A stretch of 64,000 bases of DNA from Phialocephala subalpina. Lineage: Eukaryota > Ascomycota > Leotiomycetes > Helotiales > Mollisiaceae. The translations under genes and the position numbers were made by a program. Positions within the stretch are counted from its first letter, which is position 1, and each line of letters starts with the position of its first letter. Below the pieces are notes generated by a model. The model did not search any database. It saw only the letters and a list, made by a program, of their open reading frames with translations, and was not told where the DNA came from. The stretch is from the NCBI GenBank assembly GCA_900073065.1, contig FJOG01000014.1, positions 243,079 to 307,078 on the forward strand, in the 5' to 3' direction. Below are positions 34,461-45,521 of this stretch, piece by piece.

Positions 34461-36033
34461 CTAATAGTATTGTCTCCCCGGAATCACGCGCCTCTCTTGA
34501 TCTGGTCGTTTTGAATTTGTGGGAGGACTGAGGGGAGTCACACAATCGGGCCCGGGAACCAAATCAATCTCAGTACATCCCCCTTTGATGTGAGTCCACC
34601 TTCCACAGCAGGAATAGTATCGATCCATTCCTGGGGTCCAATGTACTTGGTCCTTGTCATATCTGATTGCAAATCCTGGATCGTGTTAGAGCTCGAAATC
34701 AGACGGCGGAACTTGGGATTTCACCTGGATGAAACATCTGCTTTCCAGGGCGAGGATTGAGGTTCGCAAACTTGTTGACGTGCGGCCTGAATCTGCAACC
34801 CTCTTGAAAGGCATGATGTTGGCATTTGCTCCACTTGAAGCCTTCCGCGTAGTCCGGATGGTCGACATAATTCCCAATATCCTCCTTGACACGTTTTCCT
34901 TTCCAGATCTTATGGCGGAAATTGGGGACTCTGACTCCTGGGTGATGAAGTCAGCTCCCAGTTCCCAATTTGTAGTGTGCCTTCAACCAAGTGTACTGAC
35001 CGTTGTGCCATGTTTCACACGGTTAGGTATGTTGTAAGATATATCTTTCGCCACATGTCTCGCATTCAGACATCAGGTCGGGGCTAGGAGGATACTGTAT
35101 AGGAGGGAGTCGTTTGCGGGGCGGTGGAGGAGCTGCATTGGTTATAATTGACCCAAAACATTCATGGCGAGGATTCGGAGAGATGCACAAAACGTACCTT
35201 TAACATGATTCTTTCCGCCACATGACTGCCCTGTGTTGAAGAACTCAAGGTATATAGCTCCACATGTAATGCAAATGTGAGGGCCTTTCTCCCGCGAAAT
35301 GGCGTCGCAAAAGGCTTCTTGCAACGTGGTTGTCTCTACAATTGCCCTGGGTCCTGTCACTGCTTGCCTTTCATTGTTGATCTGTTCCTGGCTGGTGGTA
35401 TGTTCGACGTCACGGCAGCCCCAATCATTCGCAGACTTGCTGCAACACGACCAAGTATAGTCGGCGAGGGCATACTTAGAGCCAGTCAATTCGACAACGC
35501 CGTTGACCTGGGCAGCTGCAACATTGTTTCGCCAGTATTCGTCTCGATAATTGGGTAACAGGAGACCTGGGGAGGAAGTAACATCAGCAAATGAATTCGC
35601 AGACTGGGAATGTATAAGAGGGTTCGTGTTTTATACCATCTGGAGCGTGTGCCTGACAAGTATCGTCTTGGTCGTCGGGAGAAAATAGATCACCACATCG
35701 CAGGCAGCTAGGAAGAGCGTCGTGGGCCACCAATGTAGGCCCAGGATCTGCCGATTGAAAAGAAATGAAAGAATTACTCGCAGAAGATGCGGGCGTCATC
35801 CGGGTTCCATCTTTGATGCACCCTACCACAGTTTCCAAGCAATGCGTGCAATTTTCGAGATGGGCTAAGATAGCGCTGGCTGGAAGTGAGCATGAGGGCG
35901 AACTGTTGATGCTTTTCTTCACACTCGTAAGGCATTGCTTGCACTCTTCAAGGTGAACCAGAAGTCTGCTGGCCGGGATTGAGATGTCTGGCGTTGATGT
36001 GCCGTTCGTAAAGGTGTCAACGTGAGAAGCCAT
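34461..36033 (-). CDS. Cys/His-rich protein with three zinc-binding-like domains, interrupted by TAA
   Basis: Five exons, complement of 36033-35637, 35566-35198, 35132-35001, 34937-34725 and 34675-34461, join in frame into 442 codons. The N-terminus holds two copies of a helical repeat, (I/L)PASxxLxHLExCxxCL. Domain 1 reads CLRCGDLF, then CQAHAPDG and later WSCCS, GC and a His. Domain 2 reads CETCGERY, CETWHNG, DHPDYAEGFKWSKC and GC. Domain 3 has HPGFAIRYDKDQ, YYSCCG and GGC. The C-x2-C, C-x-H-x-P-G and W-x-C-C...GC spacing suggests zinc binding as seen in uncharacterised fungal proteins. Codon 292 (35025-35023) is TAA between CG-ERYILQHT and PCETWHNG, so translation would stop before domains 2 and 3 are complete. 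CAA to TAA is the simplest explanation. Confidence 0.6.
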
Positions 36034-36510
36034 GTTGTCGAAAATGCGGCTGCAGACTCCAATTGCGGGCAATACAACGCCTGTCGCTAGACAGATACAT
36101 TAGAGCGGGTCGAATTGGTAGAGAGAATGTAGAAAAGAAGGCAAGAAAAGAACGAGAGTGGTTGCACAAGATAGAGAAGTTGGGATGAAAGTTCCTCAAA
36201 AAATCGCGCTGTATCGCGAGCGCACTTGGAGAGTGGGGTTTCAGGGGTCAAGGACGGGGTGTTGAGAGATGCGCACTTAAGTACAGCTCAACACACCTAA
36301 TGATCACCCCTCACACTCGTGCGGCCAAAGATCCTTCTTGTGCGTATGACCCTCCCTTCATGAATAAAGAACAGACACTGCCGAGTACTAACGTTGAGTA
36401 TGACCTAGCTACAGAGATAGGGATGTTCATCCAAGAGACAAACATTCTAGCAGCACGAGTATTAGAAATTCAAGATTCAAGCACAGTGCTTCTTCATTTC
36501 TCAACACAAC
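36034..36510. other. intergenic
   Basis: Upstream region of the Cys/His protein and 3' side of the first tannase-family gene. No gene seen; a plus-strand ORF that overlaps the tannase 3' end is a shadow. Confidence 0.5.
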
Positions 36511-38184
36511 TCAATACAACCTCTTACAGCTCCAACTTTCAGCCAGGTCCGGGTCACTCTTCCCATCCCACCGTGCCTGTTCCGGGTGAGGGCAAACAGG
36601 TCGCTGCCTCTTCACTCCTTTTGCAACATCATCATCCACAAACTTCGTCGCCACTAACTCCTCCGGCGCAACTCCCTCCTCAACCCACCGCATCAACGCC
36701 AACACAACATCATGCCTCGCATCTTCAAAGCCCGGAACACTTTTCACCGTCGCCCCTAAAGTGGCCGGCTGTACTCCTCCTGCAATATACCAAGGCGCAT
36801 CACCGATTGAGCCACTGCAGTGAAGGAGTCCTGGAATGAGGTAGAATTTGTAGAACGAAGGGACTGAGATTCCTTTAGGTATCAAAGTGCGGATAATTTG
36901 TTGATGGAGATAGATCGAAGAGCCAGCTGGAATTAGGCCATCGCTATACCCGTGGTAATGAATTAGTTTCCCACCTCTGGCAGCGAAAGGAGAGAGGTCG
37001 AAATCATCTGCATTCGCTTGGCCTGGATTCGTCTCATCGCCTAGTTTCACAGTGCTGAACTCGAATTTCGAAGCCCAATCGTAGTCTGTGATTGAGAGGT
37101 TGAGCAGGAAATTCGATACCCATGTTGTTCCCATGGGATGAGGGTGGCCGGAGTCAACGTTCATAAATACGCCGAATTGGGATTCTGCTCCAAGAGACAA
37201 GTGAGGGAACATGAATGTGTTGTTTGTTTCTACCCAGTCGCTGAACACCTTGGCGAGGGTCTTGAGTTGGGGTGCCGTGAGACATTCGTTCTTGTCGGAT
37301 GTTGGGCTGCAGAGGAGAGCTTCGGGATAAAAAGTGCAGGCCTCCGGGTTGGAGATGATGCCGTCAATGAGTCCGTCTTGAGGATCGCATTGCTTCATCA
37401 CTTCCGCTGCTATGGTAGCATACAGTGAAGCTGGAATATGATGTGGGGCATCCAGTGGTAGGTTCCAAAGTCCCATCACCAAATGCCATGGCTGAAGATG
37501 ACTCGTCCACCACGCCGGAGCAGCAGAGACCACTCCATCGAAGTCCTTGGGAAACATTTGAATCGACTTTAATCCCTGCCGTCCTCCCGTTGAGCATGAC
37601 GAGAAGTACGAATACTTGATCTTCGACCCATAATACTTCTGCGTAAGAAGCTTTGCAAGTTCGACAGAATCATGCATAGCTCTCCATCCCCAATCTTTCT
37701 GCGTCTCCGGATTGTTCAATGCCCAAGATGCGTCCACCACCCGAGAAGTGTGTCCGGTGTCTGTTGAGAAGGAAGCAAATCCAGACAAAGCATGTGTCTC
37801 CATATCATTCCAATTGATGCCTCCACCAAACCCTCCATTCCCCGAGCCCATGAATCTCAAGTTCCATTCATCTGGTAAGAACAATCCAAAATTGAATGAT
37901 GAGCTTGGTGATGAAATCACGTTCACCGTGACTGCGCAGAGGGCTGGGAGACCGGTTGCGGGGTTGGGAAAAGGAGGTGAAGGCTGAGACCAAGTTCCAT
38001 TGGCTGGTACAGCGACAGCGGTTGTGATTGTTGCGTGAGATGGGAGGAATGTTGATAGGGCGGATGGTGAGCATTCAAGTGCAGGTCCAGCTGTACTATG
38101 AAACACGGGCGTGAGCCCCAGGAGAGACTGGGCTGAGGTCTTCAGTGTCGACCACCAATTGGTCTGGAGCTGAGAGGCATTCAT
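36511..38184 (-). CDS. tannase/feruloyl esterase family hydrolase (copy 1)
   Basis: A single exon from the ATG at 38184 gives 557 residues; the frame stays open to about 38304 without another ATG. The tannase-family (PF07519) nucleophile motif is SSCSTGGRQGLKS. FDGVVSAAPAWW follows, then YHGYSDGLIPAGSS with the acid, and GLLHCSGSIGDAPW with the His next to the Cys that pairs with the nucleophile-adjacent Cys. The C-terminus ends RPVCPHPEQARW and SWSC. The enzyme should hydrolyse esters of gallic or ferulic acid in plant polymers. Family members are secreted, but this start (MNASQLQTNWW) has no clear signal peptide, so a 5' exon may be missing or export lost. The other tannase-family copy is at 59.3-61 kb. 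Confidence 0.85.
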   Translation of the reverse strand: MNASQLQTNWWSTLKTSAQSLLGLTPVFHSTAGPALECSPSALSTFLPSHATITTAVAVPANGTWSQPSPPFPNPATGLPALCAVTVNVISSPSSSFNFGLFLPDEWNLRFMGSGNGGFGGGINWNDMETHALSGFASFSTDTGHTSRVVDASWALNNPETQKDWGWRAMHDSVELAKLLTQKYYGSKIKYSYFSSCSTGGRQGLKSIQMFPKDFDGVVSAAPAWWTSHLQPWHLVMGLWNLPLDAPHHIPASLYATIAAEVMKQCDPQDGLIDGIISNPEACTFYPEALLCSPTSDKNECLTAPQLKTLAKVFSDWVETNNTFMFPHLSLGAESQFGVFMNVDSGHPHPMGTTWVSNFLLNLSITDYDWASKFEFSTVKLGDETNPGQANADDFDLSPFAARGGKLIHYHGYSDGLIPAGSSIYLHQQIIRTLIPKGISVPSFYKFYLIPGLLHCSGSIGDAPWYIAGGVQPATLGATVKSVPGFEDARHDVVLALMRWVEEGVAPEELVATKFVDDDVAKGVKRQRPVCPHPEQARWDGKSDPDLAESWSCKRLY

Positions 38185-40470
38185 GTTGCTCCCGAGAGGT
38201 CTTTTCCTTTTGACGTTGTCCAGTATATTATCCAGTATTGTCGTCGTTGAATCTGGAGTGGGGCTGACGGACCGATGAAGCAATACTCGTGTCAGACACG
38301 ACAATTGTGAAAGGTGTTCCTAGAGGACGGAACAAGAACACATGAGTGTATTTGATGTCCCTCGTCGTATTTTACTGAATATCGAGTACTCTCTACTCAA
38401 GATGAGGTTTGATGTCTAAAGTGGAAAGATGTCGTGAGATTTGCCCCAAGGTATCAGTGCCCCGCTCGAAGGTCCTTAAAAGGTGGGGAGCCCGGATCCG
38501 GGGAGGCACATCGGGACTTTGCAGCTTCGCGTCGTAAGGAATGGCTTCAAAATGCGAAAAACAATGAATAGATGATCACCCTTTAATATTTCTTAAATAA
38601 TAATAGTTTGGAGATCTAGTTCGGTCTAGCGTTATAGCTAACAGAGATGCCTCCAGTCGCGATAGTGAAACATATCTCTACGGATACAAGTCGAGTTGGC
38701 TTCACCATCGCCTTGAACACCGATTTATGCGTCAAATTGTAGTATGAGGATCATGCAGACGCGCTTTCATCGGACTACCGGTAGCTCAGGGGAGCTAAGA
38801 GCTGTTATCGTTGAAGGGCATGAACTGTGTACTAGCGATATCTGTTCCCTCTTGTCTTGTCTCTTCGCATGCATCTTACGCATGCATCTTACGCATGCAA
38901 GAAAACAAGTCATTGACTTGCACCGCTTCAGCAGAATGTCACTGCGAGCAGAATGTTGGGCTGGACGTCCACTTTTGGCGCACCGTGACGCACATATGCG
39001 GCAGGAGACGCTACCCTTCATCTCGCTGCCGGAGGTTGCTCCGGCATGGCCACACCTAAGTCGAGGCAACGCGCCAGGAACAGTACATTAGTGATAGTTC
39101 CCCTCGCGCATTAAAACATTCACTTCCCCTCCCACCTGTCGCCCGCATGCTATTTCTACTTCCCCTCGAAATCCCATCTTCCTGTTATTCTCCTTTGGCT
39201 CGTTGTCCTGCGTGTCTTTCTAATCCTAGCTGCCCGCCATGAAGGATTACAGCCATCAGCACTCTCGATGGGTTGCTGCAAAGTCCCAGCTTTCTGTATG
39301 GCATACTAGTGGACCTCGATCGACCAGTTTGTTTTTGTACTTGAGCAGTTCTTTGCAGTGTTTTGGTCAAGTCGAACTAGTCACATGATGTTTTGTTTTT
39401 GTTTCATTGCACCTTGGGATCGAATGTTTGGTTTTTGATTTCACACCTGCTCGAATTCTTCAGAGAGCACCGTAGCGTATTCAATTCCCTCTTGGACTAC
39501 ACTATGGTACAGCGCATTCCATTTGTCACTTCTTTTCAGGGCTGAGATCGAGGAGAGTGGATGATGATCCGGGCTGTGTGGGACATGGTTAGTAAGATCC
39601 TGTGAAATTCGTTAGGCTCTCGAGTCTCGACAACCCCCAGGGACATTAGCCAGCGCAAAGCTAATGCGGGCTTGTGTGCGCATTTAAGTTTTCCGTTGCT
39701 CTTGCTATGAATTTCCTTTGCTGTGTTGTGCGCATTGGATGGGTGAGAGGCTGGTGAGTGGTGTCACAGCTGTGTGGCTAGTGGCTGTGGCTGTGGGATT
39801 GTTCGGCCGGGCGCAGATGCAAAGTGGTCTCTGCCTGCTGGCACAACTTCACTAATCTCGCCCCTTGCTCTTCTTTCGATGCAGTGTGGTACCAATACGG
39901 CGGACGACGAGCGCAAAAATACTCGTACCGCACGTTTGGGCGTGGCTTTGGCACTCGAATGTCGGGCCCTTTGAAAAAGTCATGTTATCACAGAGACTTC
40001 GAGGATGCTCAATGGTCGGTTCCAAGGGCGCCATGAGGCCAAGATGATAGGATACTTGGAGAAGTTGGTCGATTGGGAACTGCCACCAGGGACGCCACCA
40101 ACACGATGCTGTGTACTGCCTATCACGCCACAAACGACGGCCTGTGATCTGGAGGTGGTCTGTAGCTGGCCAGATCATGGGCTTGAGTGGCCCACACTTG
40201 TGCGGGGCTTCTGCACCCCGACGGCGAATTTTACGCTTGCGCGACTTCGCGGTCTGCATTGTACGCGGTGAACCCTATTGTGTATGCCGCGCATGGAAAT
40301 GCTGGAGATTGCCGTCGTAGCAGACATGAACAACTTGCAAACCAGCACATTCTCTATGAGCACTACGAATCGGCCTGGAATGCTGGCATGACCGGTCTTT
40401 CGAGTTGAAGAGCCGCCTGCTAAAGGCCAACGTTGTAAAATCAACGGTCGCCGACTCTCCCGGAGCGCTC
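38185..40470. promoter_or_regulatory. divergent upstream region, tannase and phytochrome
   Basis: The 2.3 kb separate the tannase start (-) from the phytochrome start (+). Such a long region suits a regulatory gene with a long leader. Scattered ORFs on both strands lack codon structure. Confidence 0.45.
38867..38899. repeat. GCATGC-centred direct repeats
   Basis: GCATGCATCTTAC is present twice in tandem and is followed by a third GCATGCA, placing the palindrome GCATGC at exact 13-base spacing. It lies about 1.6 kb upstream of the phytochrome start. Confidence 0.6.
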
Positions 40471-43400
40471 ATGGCAACTCGACCTCACCGGCCGCTAATC
40501 GACGAGCAGATTGACAACGGAAGTGCGTTTGCTGTTGCACCTGTTGCAATGGCAAGCTCTGCATTCCCTGAGTCGCAAACCATACACAGAGTCTTTCCCA
40601 TCCGACTAAAAGTGGGGAACGAAGAGCTTGCAATCTCAACAGCAAAACCCCCTTCCGCTCCCTACGATCTATCGAATCTAACAATCAATGGCGCCGTATT
40701 ACCATTTCAACTTACCAACGCCTCGCCCGTGGTCACCAGTACTGCCATTCAGGAACCGGAACCGGAACCAAAATCATTTGAGGTCTCTGGAGTCCCATTT
40801 GTCACAACCAGTGTAGCACCCGAGAAGCTTTCAGCTCTGGAGACGCGTTATGTCACCAACAAGTTCAATCTAGACTCTCCAGATCAGAACAACCCTTCTC
40901 CCAACGTAGTGGAAGGAGAGCAAGCTTATCGTTGCGAGGACGAGCCCATTCACATTCCTGGTGCCATTCAACGCTTCGGAGCCTTGGTCGCAATCAAAGA
41001 GGACATCCACGGTCATTATATTGTCCGGATCGCCAGCGAGAATACAGGAAGCGTCCTCGGTCTCGAACCAGAATCGCTCTTCAATCTTGAATGCTTTACT
41101 GATGCTCTTAGGAGTAGCGATAGAGCTGAATTTGTTGTTCGAGCCAAAGCTCTGCGAACCAATGTGCTCAGGACCAACCCGAATATCTTTCCGATCTCCT
41201 TAATCTCTCCGCAGGGAGAAGACGTTTCCTTATTCTGTGCCATGCACTTGACCGATACAGCTGATACAATCATCTGCGAGTTCGAAATAGAAGGAACCAT
41301 TTTCGGCCCGGACCATCCTCCTGACGACGGTCTTCCGAATGTGCCTGTTCAGGTTGTCGACCACCAAGCCCCATCCGAGGCCGCTCGACATCTATCTTCT
41401 ACAAGCCAAAGCCAGCCGCTTCACACTGTTGACCTTGCTCGCAAGACCACCAGGCTAGTGGGCTCCATGGATTTGTTCCACATACTCTCGGAAATGCAAG
41501 TTCAGATGTCAACAGCCACGACTTTGTCTGAATTACTGGATATCATTGTTGGTATGGTCTATGAACTCACCGGTTTTCATCGGGTCATGATATATCAATT
41601 TGATGAACAAGCAGCTGGTAAGTCGCGCATTTTGTTCCCTTCGAAGCACATCATACGTATCCTGGGCATCGAAACCTCGCAAATTTGAGAAATTCAACTG
41701 ACTGGTGACTGCTAGGATGTGTCCAAAGTGAGATCATCGATCCTCGCGCTTCAACCGATATATACAGGGGCCTTCACTTTCCTGCATCAGACATACCTCA
41801 GCAAGCACGTGACCTGTATCTGGTGAACACAGTTCGGATTCTCTACGATCGAGAGCAAGAGACAGCACGATTAGTCTGTCGCACCTTGGATGATGCAACA
41901 ACACCTCTCGACCTCAAACATTCTTATCTTCGAGCCATGAGCCCCGTTCACTTGCGATACTTAGCCAACATAGGAGTTCGTGCCAGCATGTCCATCTCCC
42001 TGGTGAACGATGGCAAGCTATGGGGACTTATCGCCTGCCATAATTACGGATCAAGTATGCGAGTGTCACTTCCAGTTCGAGAACTCTGTCGTGGCCTGGG
42101 TAATTTCGCAAGCAGCGACATTGGGAAACTCATTTACGCCGCCCGGATCATGGCACGCAAAGCTCTATCCCAGGCTCCGCCCAAAACCCAGCCATCGCTA
42201 TACATCGCAGCATCATCAGTAGACTTGCTAAGCATGTTCGCTGCCGACTTTGGATTCCTCGTCATCAAAGGCGAAGCCAGAACCATCGGGCAGCTCCTGG
42301 CGTACAATGAGTCGGTCGCGCTCCTGCAATATATTCGACAGGAAAACTTCTCGAAAGTCTTTTCATCACACTCAATACGGAAAGATTGTCCGCATTTCAG
42401 CAATTCTATGAATCTCGCGATCATCTCTGGCATGCTCGTCATTCCACTCAATCCTCCAAATGCGGATTTCTTAGTATTCTTCAGGAAAGGAGTCCTGAAG
42501 GAAATTAGCTGGGCTGGAAACCCTTATGAGAAAGCGAATGCTCCGGGTCGAACCTATCTTGAGCCGAGAAGTAGTTTTCAACGGTGGAGCGAGCAAGTTG
42601 TAGGAACTAGTAGAGAGTGGACCGAAGACCAAGGTATGCACGACTTCTGCTTTTGATGTCCTCGCTAAAAGTATGTCAGTTGAATCTGCTGGAGTACTTG
42701 CAACATTATATGGGCGCTTTATTGAAGTTTGTAAGTTCTTCGTTCTTGTTAGTCGACCTACCTGTCTACGACTTCTCCTAGGATCGGAGCTGTTCGATGG
42801 CTTTAGATACATGGTTGCCCTACATACTTTTAGAGTTCAAGCTTGCAGATCAGCTGCGCTCACTCGGCGACCATCGATCGTCCTTTCCTTCATTTGGAAC
42901 ATCTTTGTTCCAAGCATCAACTAACTACCCTGCTCTTCCAGGGCGTCAAAAAGAGGCCATTGTTCAGAAGAACAGAATGACTCGTCTCTTGATCCAAAAT
43001 GCCGGTCACGAAGTCCGAACGCCTTTGAGCAGCATAATCAACTACCTTGAAGTAGCTCTCGAAGATACCCTCGACGAAGGAGCACGAATGCATCTCCAAA
43101 GATCACTCCAAGCATCCAAATCTTTAGTATTTGCAGTCAACGATCTCCTCAATCTCACAGAAGTCGAAGATGCAGTATACAACATGCACCAGGACTACGT
43201 CGATCTGAAAGCTATGATTCGAAGTGTGGTATTGGCGTTCAAGCCGGAGATAACCAGGAAGAATCTCGAGATCGTGATTGATGCAGATCAAACGATTCCA
43301 AGCATTGTCAAAAGCGACCCCACTGGACTGAGACAAGTTGTTTCAAACCTGTTAGCAAACGCTATTCAACGATCCGAAGTAGGACGCATTAATATCAGCC

Positions 43401-44501
43401 TACGCTGCATCAGCACCATCAACGACCACGTGCTGACCGAGATCTCCATCCAAGACGAAGGCTGTGGACTGGCCGAGTTCCAACTAGACAGCATTTTTCA
43501 AGACTTCGAAAAGATCCTGGACGATGAAGACAGCGTAAATGAAGTCTCAACTTCGTCCAACGACGCAAATTTCCTCAAGACGCAAAACACTGTCATTGGT
43601 CTCGGCCTGGCTCTCACAGCACGCTTTGTACGGCTCAACAACGGACAAATCAGTATGTCTTCCGCCGGCCTAGGGAAAGGGGTAAAGGTATCCATCACGA
43701 TCCCCTTCCACAAAGCCTCCATCCAGCCCAGCCTTGCCGCGACCTTAAATACCACGCAATCACTCCTCCCCACGCCACCAAATATCAATGACCGAATCTC
43801 CGAATCTCGAACGTCGTTCTTTGGACCCTTGCAATCCCCATCTGTGTTATCTGACACTGAACAATCAATCTTCACGGCCGAGTCGCCCTCCACTCCGATC
43901 AGTCCTTTGTCCGAGAGTTCGAATTTTCAATTCGATAAGTTGAACATCCTAGTCGCGGAGGATAATCCGCTGAACAGTCGATTGCTGCAAACGAGATTGA
44001 GTAGGAAGGGACACGGCGTTCAAGTTTCAGTCGACGGTCAATCGTGCGCGAATACATTCAAGCAGAACCCTATGCTCTTCGACATCATATTGATGGATAT
44101 CCAGGTACGTCCTTCTTTCTCAGCAAATGTTCGCGCCATCTCTTATGCTCCCTCGCTTCCCGCTAACTGACCTCCTTTTCATTCAGATGCCACTGGTAGA
44201 TGGCATCGAATCCACCCGCATAATACGCGAATTCGAACGCAGCACCAAACCCCCGACCTCCCCAAAAGCTACGGCATACGGACGTATCCCCATTATTGCC
44301 GTCTCCGCCTCACTAGTCGAGCGCGCTCAGAGTGAGTATTTAGCAGCGGGCTTTGATGGCTGGATCACAAAACCGATTAATTTCCAGCGACTTGAGAGGA
44401 TTATCGCAGCGGTGCCGAGGTGGGTGGGGGATGTAGAGAGGAGGAAGGATTTAGTGTTTGGTAGGGGAAATTGGGAGGAGGGAGGATGGTTTCTTGCCTA
44501 A
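40471..44501 (+). CDS. fungal phytochrome hybrid histidine kinase
   Basis: Five exons, 40471-41617, 41716-42633, 42680-42730, 42942-44104 and 44187-44501, give 1197 residues. Order: disordered N-terminus; PAS domain with the bilin-attachment Cys155 in YRCEDEPIHIPG; GAF domain with FPASDIPQQARDLY and IYRGLH; PHY domain; His-kinase phospho-acceptor domain with NAGHEVRTPLSS (His728); ATPase with LRQVVSNLLANA and IQDEGCGLAEF; and a C-terminal receiver with VAEDNPLNSRLL, the phospho-Asp1091 in ILMDIQMP, and ITKPI. It is a red/far-red light sensor that signals through phosphorelay in cytosol and nucleus, like Aspergillus FphA. Intron 3 (42731-42941) is unusually long at 211 bases but its ends and the restored EVWRQKEA motif are convincing. 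Confidence 0.92.
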
Positions 44502-45499
44502 TTGGGAAGGAGGGGAGAGCATGTGTTTGAAGGAGTCTTTAAAGCCGGCACTTTGATCTTTAGCGTTCACTTAGGGACTACGGGGCAGAACTTACGCTAG
44601 GTAACGTTCTATGATTGCTTGGGGGCCGTATCTCATAGCAAAGTTGGCAAAGGAGCAATATCCACGAGGAGGCTTGCTGCCTCGAAATGAACCTTTCTAA
44701 TCCCGAGAATACTCTGGAAACGTCAAGACAAATTCCAACTGACCGGGGCCGGTTCTCGTGACTTGTGCTTGAGATGTCTGGGTCGTTTGTGGCTGGCCGG
44801 CAAGAAACATCCATGAGCACGATAGGGCTTCGAACAATGAGGGGTTCAGATGTCTACGTGCGTTCTCATAGGTTCGGTGGCATCTTATGCTAGAAGATTC
44901 CGCGCATCACTCGATGCAGGGTCCCAATAAGCCCGCGGTCCCTGCTAGGGTGTGACAGGTCACAGTACCCCACCTAAGAAAATGGGAAGCAGAATCTCAC
45001 GGTAGCGTCAGCCGTATCTCGTAACAGTCCACGGAAACCACAATGATCGAAGGAAAGCGCAACGATCGAGGAAAAGAGTCGTGTGTATGAAGTATGAATA
45101 TAGTGTTAAGACACTCAACCCGCGCATGGACACAGAAGAAGCGAGCATGTGTGGAGGACTAGTAGTCTCAACAAGCATCCCGATCAGCAGTGGGAGAGGG
45201 GTCGAGTCCCTTCGCCAGGCCTGGGCCCCAAAAAGGGTAAGGTCACCGCTAGGATCCTGCATGAACTAATCAATCAAGAACCCCTGCTTTTCTTTGCGGA
45301 GATGCCTCCGCGTCTCGTCTCGAAACTTCTCGCTCCCGCTGGAAGAATAATGGGTCGATGGTGGAAAGGAAATAACGTAGATATACAAGGGTACCACCAT
45401 CGATGAAGAATTATTCGTATATTTTCTCCTTAAAGAAACTTGCGAAGACGTCAGAATCGATCGCGACCGTGCATCAATGTCGTCCAAATACGATAGGTC
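44502..45499. other. intergenic, 1 kb
   Basis: Between the phytochrome stop and the SAM-domain gene. No gene recognised. Confidence 0.5.
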
Positions 45500-45518
45500 C
45501 ACGTGATCTCGCTACCCC
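45500..45518 (+). promoter_or_regulatory. conserved leader element with CACGTG
   Basis: CACGTGATCTCGCTACCCC lies three bases before the ATG of the SAM-domain gene and recurs identically just before the ATG of the SAM-kinase pseudogene. It begins with an E-box palindrome. Confidence 0.6.
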
Positions 45519-45521
45519 CAA

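Noticed and set aside
36300..36839. 179-codon plus-strand ORF
   Set aside because: Its second half is antisense to the tannase 3' end, and its Pro/Ser/Thr-rich composition is that of a shadow.
39852..40259. 135-codon minus-strand ORF in the phytochrome upstream region
   Set aside because: Trp/Arg/Cys-rich composition without domain or codon structure; no homologous feature.
45191..45240. tRNA-like T-arm sequence (GGGTCGAGTCCC)
   Set aside because: The loop lacks the invariant TTC and no matching acceptor, D or anticodon arms could be folded around it.
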